Positions 15,724 through 23,103 are shown, numbered from the stretch's first letter. The stretch is 27,484 bases of DNA from JBBDIO01 sp040880365 (GCA_040880365.1 JBBDIO010000155.1:1-27484), one strand, 5' to 3'. Notes: generated by a model from the sequence alone, not told the origin. Made by a program: numbers and translations.

Positions 15724-17171
15724 TAGTGTTCTCTCTGGATCTGCGGTACGAAAAGTGAATAGAGTGGCATTCCGGGTGCCAGTAGTCTGACTGTCGCCTG
15801 GGCAGAATTGTGCAGGTCGGTGCGATCATCGTCTGCATATACCTCGGCGGTCAGCGTCAAGTGGGCGGGGCCGATCTGGCCCGGCGTCCACGGAAAGGTC
15901 AATCGGATGCGTTCCTGACAGTGCGTGGCAACCGTTACGACGAATTGGGTGCCGAGGGTCGTGACCACGCCCTGTGCATCCGTCTGTTGCAAGCGCACCT
16001 GGAGGTTGCGCGCCGGTTGGTTTCCCGTATTCACAACATGGACGTGAACGTCCACCGGCTGCGCCTGCTCCGCATCTATTATATAGGGTGGGGCCTGTAC
16101 TGCCACAACTGCGGGGTCGGCGTAGTTGTGGACCAGTGGCGCGGTGTAGGCTGCAAATGCCGCGCCAACCGGTGTAATTTCGCCGCTGTCATGGTCGAAT
16201 AGACTGCCATTGGCGCCAATACCCGTTTCGAAACTGTAGTGGTAGTCATTGAGACTATACCAGCTCCAGGCCTGGACCAGGCGATTGTCATCGTAGGGGT
16301 AGCCGATGGCGTCATCGCGCACGGTGCGCAGGTAATCAAATGTGCCCACCATAAAACTTTCGACAACCTCGCTGGGAAAACCATACTGGCGCGGCATGAG
16401 GATGCCATATTCGCTCAGCAACAGCGGCTTGTTGCGATAGCCGCGCGCGGCCATCCACTGGCGAAAGCTGATGACCTGGGCCGTGAAATAGTCGAGATTG
16501 CCGTGGTCCAGAATGCCATAGCGAATGCCCAGATGGTCATACTCAGCCAGCCCTGGGGGAATGTCGGCGCCCCAGTTGTTGGTCTCTTCGCGTAGGATGA
16601 AATTGTGAAAGGTCCAGACATCAACCGGCAGCCTTTGGCCGTAGCGCATCTGATAGGCTTCCAGCACTCGATCCAGATAGAGCAGGCGCACAGGGGTGGG
16701 CTGGACAATGCCGCCAAAGGCAACTTTGGCCGTGGGATCGGCCTGTTTGATGGTGTGATAGGCTTCGTGATAGAAAATGGCAAACTGGTCGGGCGGCTGG
16801 TCGTCCTGATAGAGGATGCGGTCGGGTTCGTTGCCGATGATCCAGATAGCGCCGGGCCGGGCACGCGCGTCGGCAGCCAGGCGCGCATGGGCAAGCGGGC
16901 GGGTTTCGGGATGATAGCCGCGGGCCGTCAGCAATGGAAGATGGCTCAACCCTGGCGGGATGGGTGCATCTGGGCGACGTGTGTAGTCTATAAACCAACT
17001 GATGTTAAGGCGCGCGACGTCGTATTCGGTAATCTCCTGCTTATACTTGGGCGTGGTGTTAACCCCAAAGCGTTCATGTTCGGATGTGAATAGAGGACAT
17101 ACCCGATCCTGGGCCAAGCCGGAGGGCAGGATCATAAATGTGCTGAGAAATAGTGTAAGCAATAGTGGCAT
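15723..17171 (-). CDS. Secreted glycoside-hydrolase-like protein with C-terminal CARDB-like domain
   Basis: A 482-residue protein with a hydrophobic N-terminus (MPLLLTLFLSTFMILPSGLA), probably a signal peptide, though it lacks the usual positive charge. Residues 35-345 look like a clan-A TIM-barrel glycoside hydrolase: IWIIGNEPD (109-117) gives the likely acid/base Glu115, and PLLLSEYGILMP (249-260) the likely nucleophile Glu254. Spacing and flanking motifs recall the Asl1/GH128 type, but this is an impression only. Residues about 365-465 form a beta-rich CARDB/NEW3-like domain (VHVHVVNTGNQPARNLQV), and the chain ends YSLFVPQIQREH. The downstream UDP-sugar dehydrogenase start overlaps its stop. 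It is a clear paralogue of the lipoprotein at 18162-19406. It may trim or remodel an exopolysaccharide. Confidence 0.8.
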   Translation of the reverse strand: MPLLLTLFLSTFMILPSGLAQDRVCPLFTSEHERFGVNTTPKYKQEITEYDVARLNISWFIDYTRRPDAPIPPGLSHLPLLTARGYHPETRPLAHARLAADARARPGAIWIIGNEPDRILYQDDQPPDQFAIFYHEAYHTIKQADPTAKVAFGGIVQPTPVRLLYLDRVLEAYQMRYGQRLPVDVWTFHNFILREETNNWGADIPPGLAEYDHLGIRYGILDHGNLDYFTAQVISFRQWMAARGYRNKPLLLSEYGILMPRQYGFPSEVVESFMVGTFDYLRTVRDDAIGYPYDDNRLVQAWSWYSLNDYHYSFETGIGANGSLFDHDSGEITPVGAAFAAYTAPLVHNYADPAVVAVQAPPYIIDAEQAQPVDVHVHVVNTGNQPARNLQVRLQQTDAQGVVTTLGTQFVVTVATHCQERIRLTFPWTPGQIGPAHLTLTAEVYADDDRTDLHNSAQATVRLLAPGMPLYSLFVPQIQREH

Positions 17172-17272
17172 GGGCGATGGGTAGGCAGACGCAGGCGCAA
17201 TCCTGATATGATGCGCAGGCTGTTAATCCGGCGGCGATTGACCTGCGTCTGCATCTTCGTTTTCGCGTGCGG

Positions 17273-17797
17273 TCAGTCGCGGGCCACAGTGGGTACATAT
17301 AACTCGTGTGCGAGCAATTTTAACCCGAATTCTATCACAACGGAACCATCTTCGCTGGGCTCGATCTGCACACTGGTAGGGCTGGTATTGGTGTAGCCTT
17401 CGGGCACAGTTACAACCATGAAATAGTCCGATTCCACATCAACGATGCGGTCGGGGAAGCCGATGGTGCCGTCGTTGTCGGTGACACGCGTATCAATGAT
17501 CGTGCCATTTTCATCTTGCAGGATAACTGTCACATCGCCGATCCCGGGTTCGGTGGGGGTCTTTGTCCCATTTTCGTTGAGGTCGAGGAATACAAAAACG
17601 GTGGCATTGGGCAGGCGTCCTGTGATTTGCCGGGCGGCATCGGGCGCGCTCGCAACGGCGGCAACTGCTCCAGAGAGGCTGGTCAGCAGGAGAAGTGCGG
17701 CGATGAGCCATGCTCGGCGGGCAAAATTGTGGCCTGGGCGATTGAACTTTCGTAAGCTGTGGCGGATTCGCGGATGCAGTGTACGCGGAAATATCAT
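17273..17797 (-). CDS. Secreted protein with one SdrD-B-like (Cna-B-like) domain
   Basis: A 174-residue protein. The basic N-terminus (1-28) and hydrophobic stretch AWLIAALLLLTSLSGAVAAV (29-48) make a signal peptide with a long n-region. Residues about 58-160 form one SdrD-B-like beta sandwich: VFVFLDLNENGTKTPTEPGI (67-86) carries the Asp/Asn calcium-binding motif, followed by DVTVILQDENGTIIDTRVTDNDGTIGF and YFMVVTVPEGYTNTSP. It should be an extracellular structural or adhesive protein. It ends HELYVPTVARD, like the tail of the next protein. AAGGAA upstream of the ATG at 17797 fixes the start. It lies 101 bases before a glycoside-hydrolase-like gene and is flanked on the other side by that gene's paralogue. 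Confidence 0.8.
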   Translation of the reverse strand: MIFPRTLHPRIRHSLRKFNRPGHNFARRAWLIAALLLLTSLSGAVAAVASAPDAARQITGRLPNATVFVFLDLNENGTKTPTEPGIGDVTVILQDENGTIIDTRVTDNDGTIGFPDRIVDVESDYFMVVTVPEGYTNTSPTSVQIEPSEDGSVVIEFGLKLLAHELYVPTVARD

Positions 17798-17907
17798 GAG
17801 GAGATTCCTTTCATGCGATAGCGGTCGGCGGATTTCATATTCGCTCGTACGTTGTTGTGCAGATTCGACAATGCACAGACGCGGGCGCTGGGCTGCAATA
17901 CGTGAAC

Positions 17908-17930
17908 AAAAAAACGGGAAGGCGACCGTT
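17908..17930 (-). terminator. Weak intrinsic terminator or attenuator
   Basis: On the minus strand AACGG and CCGTT form a 5-bp stem around an 8-base loop, followed by a seven-T run. The stem is short. Because a promoter candidate lies upstream, it could either end the transcript of the 18162 gene or attenuate a leader before the SdrB-like gene. Confidence 0.35.
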
Positions 17931-18079
17931 CGTAAACGTTGTGCGCATCCCTGCCTGCGTGGCTGACTATGGTTTAACACCGCATTGGGGGATAGGGCGA
18001 ATCTACTCGGTCTTATCGGCCTGGCTGTCTTGCTTGAATCTTATACCTGCGGCCTGTTCAAACTTGCTGTCTGCCCCAA

Positions 18080-18108
18080 TTTATAGCACATCCCGGCGAT
18101 GGACACAA
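18080..18108 (-). promoter_or_regulatory. Candidate extended -10 promoter for the SdrB-like gene
   Basis: On the minus strand TGCTATAAA (18080-18088) is an extended -10 with TATAAA five of six; TTGTGT (18103-18108) lies 17 bases upstream, three of six. The predicted leader to the ATG at 17797 is about 275 bases. Confidence 0.4.
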
Positions 18109-18161
18109 GCCGCCCGTGTGCGACATATGCCGGCGATGCCTCGGTAAATTTGTGCGGCGAG

Positions 18162-19406
18162 TCAGGGAGTCGGCGCTGCCAGATAGTCCGCGTAGGTCTC
18201 CATCAGCAGCGTGGGTGCGCCGGCGTCGTCAAAGAGATTGCCGGTCGGGTAGGGATCGTAGCCCGCGCTGAACCAGACCCAGCGTTGCACAAGCCGGTGC
18301 TCGTCCTGTGCCCAACCCAGGTCGGGATCGCGCAGTTCCTGGAACAGGTCAAAGGTGGCGGTCATAAACCGGGCGACCTGGGCGGGGGGAAATCCATAGG
18401 ATTCGGGCATGAGGATGCCATATTCGGTGATCCAGAGCGGTTTGTCCTGCTCGCCCTGGGCGCGCATCCACGCGCGCATGGTGACAATCTGGGTGCGGAT
18501 GATTTCCAGGCTGTCGTGATCTTCGATGGTCCACAACTGCCCGGTGTGGGTTGCTTCGAAACCGGGTGGGATATCCACGCCCCATTCGTCGCGCTTCTCT
18601 TGCAAGATAAAGGTATGGATGTTCCAAACATCGACCGGCATGGGTTCGCCATAGGTCGCGGCATAGAATTGAAGTACCCGATCCAGATAGGCCAGGCGCA
18701 GGGGGGTCACCTGGCTGATGCCGCCAATGGCGATCTGGGCTGTGGGATCGATGTCTTTGATGATGTGGTAGATGCGGTGATAGCCCGCGGCATAGGCTTC
18801 GGGCGTAAGATTGCCCTGCCAGCGGACATCGGGTTCGTTGCCGATGAGCCACACGCGCCCCGGCAGACTGCGCACGACACTTTTCAGGGTATCGGTGGCG
18901 ACGGTCAGGTCATAGACCATGGGCACATAGGCCATGCCGGTTTCCGTATCGTCGGGGCTGCTGAATGTCACATCGAGATAGTCGGGGTGGCCCGGCGTGC
19001 GCTGGTCATCCAGTGGGGGCGCATTGAGCAAGGTTCCAAAGTGCCAGTTGAGGTACCACCCGGGACGCGGCGTTGTCCACTGCAAGTCGCGGGGATGTGC
19101 GCCATCGGGGATGCCCACACCGGCGCGCCAGCGCAGCGTATAGGGTTCGGCCAGGATGGGCGGTGGGCTGGCCTCGACGGCTTGCGCATCTGTGGCACGT
19201 ATGGCAACGGGCACAGTCGCAGGCGTAGATGTTGCGTTGGGTGTGGGGACCAGGAAGTCCACGGCCGGCTGAGGACTTTCAACATCCTGGATGGGAGCGA
19301 CGGTGCAGGCAGTTGCCATGTATAGCATGAAAATGCAGAACGTCAATCGGACACACACGTGGATCCAATGGGGACGGACGGGGGGGGAAATCTGTTTGGC
19401 AGGCAT
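18162..19406 (-). CDS. Glycoside-hydrolase-like lipoprotein (paralogue of the protein at 15723-17171)
   Basis: A 414-residue predicted lipoprotein from the ATG at 19406: basic n-region, hydrophobic VCVRLTFCIFMLYMATAC with Cys34 as the lipidation site, then a Pro/Thr/Ala linker to about residue 80. The barrel follows: GWYLNWHFG, AYVPMVYDL, VWLIGNEPD with Glu191 as likely acid/base, then PLWITEYGILMPESYGF with Glu328 as likely nucleophile. Over some 220 residues it runs parallel to the second protein (IGNEPD, HIIKDIDPTA, LDRVL, PVDVWN.H.FIL, EYGILMP, YGFP), but it lacks the C-terminal CARDB-like domain. An ATG at 19463, placed directly after the methyltransferase stop (TGAATG), is an alternative start that would lengthen the n-region. 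The substrate is unknown, probably a surface glycan. Confidence 0.8.
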   Translation of the reverse strand: MPAKQISPPVRPHWIHVCVRLTFCIFMLYMATACTVAPIQDVESPQPAVDFLVPTPNATSTPATVPVAIRATDAQAVEASPPPILAEPYTLRWRAGVGIPDGAHPRDLQWTTPRPGWYLNWHFGTLLNAPPLDDQRTPGHPDYLDVTFSSPDDTETGMAYVPMVYDLTVATDTLKSVVRSLPGRVWLIGNEPDVRWQGNLTPEAYAAGYHRIYHIIKDIDPTAQIAIGGISQVTPLRLAYLDRVLQFYAATYGEPMPVDVWNIHTFILQEKRDEWGVDIPPGFEATHTGQLWTIEDHDSLEIIRTQIVTMRAWMRAQGEQDKPLWITEYGILMPESYGFPPAQVARFMTATFDLFQELRDPDLGWAQDEHRLVQRWVWFSAGYDPYPTGNLFDDAGAPTLLMETYADYLAAPTP

Positions 19407-19463
19407 GGTCAGCAATCGATGTCTACTCGGTGTGGGGTGAGCGCTGGCCGCAGAGGTCCGCAT

Positions 19464-20120
19464 TCACCGGGGTTTGTGGAGCAGATACCAGTGGCAAGGC
19501 CGACGATCCGGGCGCGCGGCAATGGCTTCGACAATGGTAAGCCAGGGCGTAAAGAGCGATTCCAGTTCTCCGGGCGCAAGGCCGCGCATATCGAGCGCAT
19601 CGGAAGTCGCGTCGGATTTCGCGTCGGTGGTCGCCGCGGGCACGCGATCAAAGGCATAGAGCTGATAGTAACCGCCCGGCGCCAGGTTGGCAATCACACC
19701 GCGCGCATAGTCGGCACGCAAGTCTAGCGGCAACCCGTGCATACACCCAATATCCAGCGCATAGTTGGCCTGGGCGTGGGCAAAGGGCACCCGGGTAACG
19801 TCGGCCTGTACAAAGTGGAGGATGTCCTTCCGGATCAGGTTAAGATGGCGATGTCGGGCACTCTGCAGGGCGATACTGGAGACTTCGATCCCAATCGTGT
19901 GGATACCCAGCCCGGCCAAATAGGCGGCATTGGTACCCGTGCCGCAGCCAAAATCCAGGGCCAGCAGATTGTCTGCCGGATCCAGGCGTTGCGTGCGCCA
20001 AAAGGCCTGGACTTCGGGCGGTGAAATACGGGTATCCCACGGTGTGGGGCCAGACCGATACTTTTCATCCCACGCCGCACGCGTTGAATATTGATCAATG
20101 TTGATCGATCTATTCACCAT
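19464..20120 (-). CDS. Class I SAM-dependent methyltransferase (TehB/thiopurine-type)
   Basis: A 218-residue methyltransferase. WDEKYRSGPTPWDT (17-30) is the N-terminal motif of the TehB/TPMT-like group; motif I LDFGCGTGTNAAYLA (55-69) binds S-adenosylmethionine, IGIEVSS (77-82) carries the acidic residue for the ribose, and a DIGCMHGLP motif and NLAPGGYYQLYAF complete the core. These enzymes methylate small molecules or oxyanions; the acceptor cannot be told. It starts inside the pyrophosphatase gene (11-base overlap) and ends just before the glycoside-hydrolase-like lipoprotein, so it is translated as part of the same unit. A Thr/Ala/Asp-rich insert (ATTDAKSDATSDA) lies in the C-terminal third. 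Confidence 0.87.
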   Translation of the reverse strand: MVNRSINIDQYSTRAAWDEKYRSGPTPWDTRISPPEVQAFWRTQRLDPADNLLALDFGCGTGTNAAYLAGLGIHTIGIEVSSIALQSARHRHLNLIRKDILHFVQADVTRVPFAHAQANYALDIGCMHGLPLDLRADYARGVIANLAPGGYYQLYAFDRVPAATTDAKSDATSDALDMRGLAPGELESLFTPWLTIVEAIAARPDRRPCHWYLLHKPR

Positions 20121-20721
20121 AGGCTACGGCATAGTCCTGCATCGCGGCATTGATTACGCGCATGGCGTGCGCGCAATCGTAGACCCGTTCGACGCGCAAT
20201 TGGGAAGGCTGTCCCGGTATCATTTTATAGGTACTAAAATAGTGGCTTAAGCGCTCGATGAGAATTTCGGGCACGTCGGTAATGTCCTGGGCTTTGCCCC
20301 AGACATTGTCATTTTGCAGAACTGCAATAATTTTATCATCGGCCTCGCCCCCGTCATTGATATCCAGGCCGCCGATTACCCGCGCGTTGAGGATGACTTC
20401 GGGCCGGCTGATGGGGCGTTCGCTGAGAACGCAGATATCCAGTGGATCACCGTCACCCTTATCCGCCGCGCTGGATAGGGCGGCTACCTGGGCATCGCAG
20501 TAGGTGCGGGGGATGAATCCATAGAGCGCGGGTGGCTGGGAGGATGTGCGCTGGGGGCGATCCACGCGCAGATAGCCGGTTGTCTTGTCGATTTCGTATT
20601 TCACGAGGTCGAAGGGCGTAATCTCAATATAGGCATGGACCATCTGGGGTGGATTGGGGCCAACATCCAGTCCATGCCACGGGTGAGGACGCCATCGGTA
20701 AAATGGTTGGGGAAACTTCAT
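20110..20721 (-). CDS. ppa: Inorganic pyrophosphatase, family I
   Basis: A 203-residue soluble pyrophosphatase that splits PPi into two phosphates and so pulls biosynthetic reactions forward. The family I signature is DKGDGDPLD (87-95); further active-site residues are in KYEID (41-45), YGFIPRTY (67-74), GGLDINDGGEADDK (117-130) and HYFSTYK (160-166). GGGAG six bases before the ATG at 20721 fixes the start; the frame is open further upstream but that part overlaps the previous gene. The N-terminus is longer than that of the E. coli enzyme and contains RWRPHPWHGLDVG. It overlaps the ERGF-repeat gene by ATGA and the methyltransferase by 11 bases, indicating a tightly coupled operon. Confidence 0.94.
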   Translation of the reverse strand: MKFPQPFYRWRPHPWHGLDVGPNPPQMVHAYIEITPFDLVKYEIDKTTGYLRVDRPQRTSSQPPALYGFIPRTYCDAQVAALSSAADKGDGDPLDICVLSERPISRPEVILNARVIGGLDINDGGEADDKIIAVLQNDNVWGKAQDITDVPEILIERLSHYFSTYKMIPGQPSQLRVERVYDCAHAMRVINAAMQDYAVAYGE

Positions 20722-21539
20722 CGCCAACTCCCTGATTCGTTTAGCCGAAAGTTGAGCGGCTGCCAATCGCCAGCCGTAGCGTAGTTGTACAGATTGTCGG
20801 ACGTGCAACTGGGCACCGGTTCGCTGGCGATCATCGCGCCATAGTCAAAATCCTGGATCCGCGCGCAGAAGCCGCGTTCGGGTGTCACGGCCCAGCCCAG
20901 CATGTTGAAGATTTCGTCGCTGCGCGACCAGACGAAGCCAAAGCCGCGTTCGGGTGTGATCAGCCCGGGGGGCGGTGCGCCTCGATCCAGCCCGGCGCTG
21001 CCATCCCAGCGGTCGGTCACCGGACTGTAGATGCCGCCATTGCTCAGCACAAGTGCCTGGTCGGTATCGCTGCGCCAAAACATGAAGCCGCGTTCGAAGG
21101 GCTGCCACGCGCTCCAAACGATACGATCCTGGTTCTGGGCACAGCCCATTTCATCCAGATTGTAGGCTGCTGTGAACAGGCTGCTCACCGGGATGGGGCA
21201 CGGGGTGGGCGAAGGTTCGGGCGTAGACGTGCCGGGCGGCGTGGGGGTTGCGGTGGTGGTCGCGGTGGTGGTCGCCGATGCCACCGGCGATGGTTCCGGC
21301 GTTTGGGTTGCCGGAGCGGTCGCCACGGACGCGCCGGTTGTGGCGGGGACCGCGGCAATCACGGTGGCGGGTGGCGTGGGCGCGGGTGAATTGACGCGCT
21401 GGGAAAATGTGGACAGCGCAAAGACGCCTGCCAGCACAATCAACAGCGTCGCGCCTCCCAGCCAAAGCCACCAGGCGGGCATACGCCGGGGCAGTTCTTC
21501 CTCATCGTCTACAATATCAAAATCTTCAGGTCTCGACAC
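20718..21539 (-). CDS. Single-pass membrane protein with three ERGF repeats, unknown function
   Basis: A 273-residue protein. The acidic N-terminus (EDFDIVDDEEELPRR) is cytoplasmic, WWLWLGGATLLIVLAGVFAL (about 23-42) is the membrane anchor, and a Thr/Pro/Ala linker (about 50-112) leads to an outer domain. That domain holds three copies of a motif: QPFERGFMFWRSDTDQ, ITPERGFGFVWSRSDEI and VTPERGFCARIQDFDYG, about 40-65 residues apart, with three Cys residues elsewhere in it. I do not know a named family; the pattern suggests a small beta-propeller-like or repeated sheet module that binds a ligand or the cell wall. The start is GTG at 21539, preceded by AGGA inside a tandem 14-base duplication. 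It overlaps the pyrophosphatase gene by four bases. Confidence 0.75.
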   Translation of the reverse strand: MSRPEDFDIVDDEEELPRRMPAWWLWLGGATLLIVLAGVFALSTFSQRVNSPAPTPPATVIAAVPATTGASVATAPATQTPEPSPVASATTTATTTATPTPPGTSTPEPSPTPCPIPVSSLFTAAYNLDEMGCAQNQDRIVWSAWQPFERGFMFWRSDTDQALVLSNGGIYSPVTDRWDGSAGLDRGAPPPGLITPERGFGFVWSRSDEIFNMLGWAVTPERGFCARIQDFDYGAMIASEPVPSCTSDNLYNYATAGDWQPLNFRLNESGSWR

Positions 21540-21543
21540 TTCA

Positions 21544-21571
21544 TTTGTCCTGCGTAATTTGTCCTGCGTAA
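21544..21571 (-). repeat. Exact 14-base tandem duplication in a ribosome binding region
   Basis: TTTGTCCTGCGTAA occurs twice head to tail (21544-21557 and 21558-21571). On the minus strand each copy carries AGGACAAA, so the Shine-Dalgarno of the ERGF-repeat protein is doubled, the second copy 14 bases further from the GTG start. Confidence 0.85.
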
Positions 21572-21647
21572 AGTATCACGAAAATCGCCTTGCGCGCGCA
21601 GGGTGCAGAATTTGCACATTGACTGTGCATTCGCTGGGACAGGGCGG

Positions 21648-22301
21648 TTAGGTTCCTGCCAAACGCTCCACCAGCGCGCCTAGCCAGTTGAGCAAATCCA
21701 ACCCGTAGGTGCGGGCCAACAGAAAGCTTACCACAGAAAGCAAGCCGATCACCAAGATTGGCTTGACGTATACATCGGCAGTAGTATCGGTTGTTACGTC
21801 GGTTGTTACGTCGGTTGTTACGTCGGCTGTTACGTCGGCTGTGATGGCGGAGTCGGCACCGGGCGCGACCGGTTGAGGGTCTGGCAGGTCAGCCGTTTCC
21901 CCTGCGCGACGGATATGGGATTGCGCGGCAAATTTCGAGTTAGGGGTCGAATGCGTAAGGCCCATTCGGCCCAGCAAGGCACGCAGTGCGTAGGCCGCAG
22001 GCCGGGGTTCGGGAATGGGCAAAATGTGGATTACTGGCAAGCCGTCGATTCGGACTACGGCGAGCTGAATGGATAGCCCCACCCAGTCGGTAAACAGACC
22101 GCTCCCCGAAAGCAGGATAAGGGAGCGGCAGTGTTCGGCAGATAATACGAGCTTTTTGCGGGTTTCGCCGAAATGCGCGACCGGCTGCATGGCTTCCAGA
22201 CCTTCGACACTGATCGCGCTGATGGTATAGCTTTGTGCCCTGGCCGACAGGTCGGCAGGATGCAGGCGATAGGCGAGTTCAGCGATTTCGGTCTGTGGCA
22301 T
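21648..22301 (-). CDS. Tail-anchored membrane protein of unknown function
   Basis: A 217-residue protein from the ATG at 22301; a GTG five codons earlier (22316) is an alternative start. Residues 1-110 form a soluble domain with regular beta content (YTISAISVEGLEAMQPVAHF, KLVLSAEHCRSLILLSG, LSIQLAVVRIDGLPVIHILPI) that I cannot assign. A polar linker follows, containing a DVTT/DVTA repeat encoded by 12-base tandem copies, then one hydrophobic segment, VKPILVIGLLSVVSFLLART (near 180-200), close to the C-terminus. There is no signal peptide, so the large domain should face the cytoplasm. It starts about 24 bases after the TlpA-like gene ends. The next gene also carries one membrane anchor, so the two may work together, but nothing shows this directly. 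Confidence 0.72.
   Translation of the reverse strand: MPQTEIAELAYRLHPADLSARAQSYTISAISVEGLEAMQPVAHFGETRKKLVLSAEHCRSLILLSGSGLFTDWVGLSIQLAVVRIDGLPVIHILPIPEPRPAAYALRALLGRMGLTHSTPNSKFAAQSHIRRAGETADLPDPQPVAPGADSAITADVTADVTTDVTTDVTTDTTADVYVKPILVIGLLSVVSFLLARTYGLDLLNWLGALVERLAGT
21777..21848 (-). repeat. 12-base tandem repeat, in frame
   Basis: Units of GGTTGTTACGTC: three exact copies (21789-21824), one with a single change (21825-21836), and degraded copies on both sides. On the minus strand it encodes the DVTT/DVTA linker before the membrane segment. Twelve bases keep the frame, so copy number could change without breaking the protein. Confidence 0.85.
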
Positions 22302-22324
22302 GGCGCATTGTGGCACCTATTGAG

Positions 22325-22993
22325 CTAAAGAATGTCGGCCAGTAACTCCTCGATCTGGCTGGGTGTCAACACACCAGGCCAAACCGCGGTCACGTTGCCT
22401 GCGCGGTCGATAAAAATGCTCGTAGGCATACCGCGCAGGTCATAGATGCGCCGCAAGTCCCCTTCTGTATCGCGCAGGACGGGCATTTCCATCTGGAAGT
22501 CGGTCGCGAAGCCTTGGATGTCTTCCAATTCTTCCTGCACATTGACCGCCAGCACAATGAGGTCTTCCTCTTCGTTGGAATGGCGCACAATATCGGGCAT
22601 TTCAATGCGGCATGGCCCACACCAGGTTGCCCAGAAGTTGATCAGAATCGGACTGCCGTGGAGGTCTTCCAGCGTGAGGCTGTTGCCGTCATCGAGCACC
22701 ATCCGAAAATTGGGCGCGGGTTGACCCGGCACCAGCCCTTGTACGCCTTCGTCCAGACCTTCAAAGCTCAGGATGGGATACCCGCGCCCCAGGCCGGTGG
22801 GAAGATTGGCATAGGTGATGGTGGATTCGACAGGCGTGGCTACGGAGGAGTTGGATGCTCCCCGGTTACACCCGACCAGCAATAGCAGAGCAAGCAGGAG
22901 CAGAACCGGCGTGCCCATCCGGTTGCGCCTGGACGGCGGGGTGCGCAGCTTGATTTGCCTGTAAACTATGCGGATCGCTTTTCGTAGTGCCAT
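22325..22993 (-). CDS. TlpA/ResA-like thioredoxin-fold lipoprotein
   Basis: A 222-residue predicted lipoprotein. The basic n-region (MALRKAIRIVYRQIKLR), hydrophobic LLLLALLLLVGC and Cys42 form the lipobox. From about residue 85 the AhpC/TSA-Redoxin domain follows: GQPAPNFRMVLDDGNSLTL, FWATWCGPCRIEMPD (120-134) with redox cysteines 125 and 128, a TlpA-type helix insertion, and GMPTSIFIDRAG with the cis-Pro190. Such proteins reduce disulfides outside the membrane, often for cytochrome c maturation or specific partners; no ccm gene is near. AAAGG precedes the chosen ATG. The three Cys of the ERGF-repeat protein two genes downstream could be partners, which is conjecture. Confidence 0.88.
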   Translation of the reverse strand: MALRKAIRIVYRQIKLRTPPSRRNRMGTPVLLLLALLLLVGCNRGASNSSVATPVESTITYANLPTGLGRGYPILSFEGLDEGVQGLVPGQPAPNFRMVLDDGNSLTLEDLHGSPILINFWATWCGPCRIEMPDIVRHSNEEEDLIVLAVNVQEELEDIQGFATDFQMEMPVLRDTEGDLRRIYDLRGMPTSIFIDRAGNVTAVWPGVLTPSQIEELLADIL

Positions 22994-23094
22994 CGCTTGC
23001 AAGCCTTTCGTGCTTCCGTTCTTATCCTGGATCGTACCGGCCGCGTACACAGGTCGCAGGGTGCGGTATTTTGCGCGGCGTGTGCTACCTGTGC

Positions 23095-23103
23095 ATTCTA
23101 ACA
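23095..23103 (-). promoter_or_regulatory. Candidate extended -10 element for the TlpA-like gene
   Basis: On the minus strand TGTTAGAAT gives an extended -10 (TAGAAT five of six) about 100 bases before the TlpA-like start; no good -35 was found at 17-18 bases. The gap (22994-23217) otherwise shows no gene and no clear terminator. Confidence 0.3.

Larger units (their letters stand above)
17798..18161. other. Intergenic region of 364 bases
   Basis: No gene was found. On the minus strand it holds an extended -10 promoter candidate (18080-18108) and, downstream of it, a short hairpin followed by seven Ts (17908-17930). It is the longest gap in the 13785-22993 gene series and probably separates two transcripts. 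Confidence 0.55.

Noticed and set aside
18099..19325. Plus-strand open frame of 408 codons
   Set aside because: It lies wholly opposite the glycoside-hydrolase-like lipoprotein, whose motifs are clear. The opposite frame is open because of GC-rich codon use; its protein is Gly/His-rich with no domain.
21777..21848. Short repeats as a CRISPR array
   Set aside because: Units are 12 bases, directly tandem, without spacers, and in frame inside a gene.
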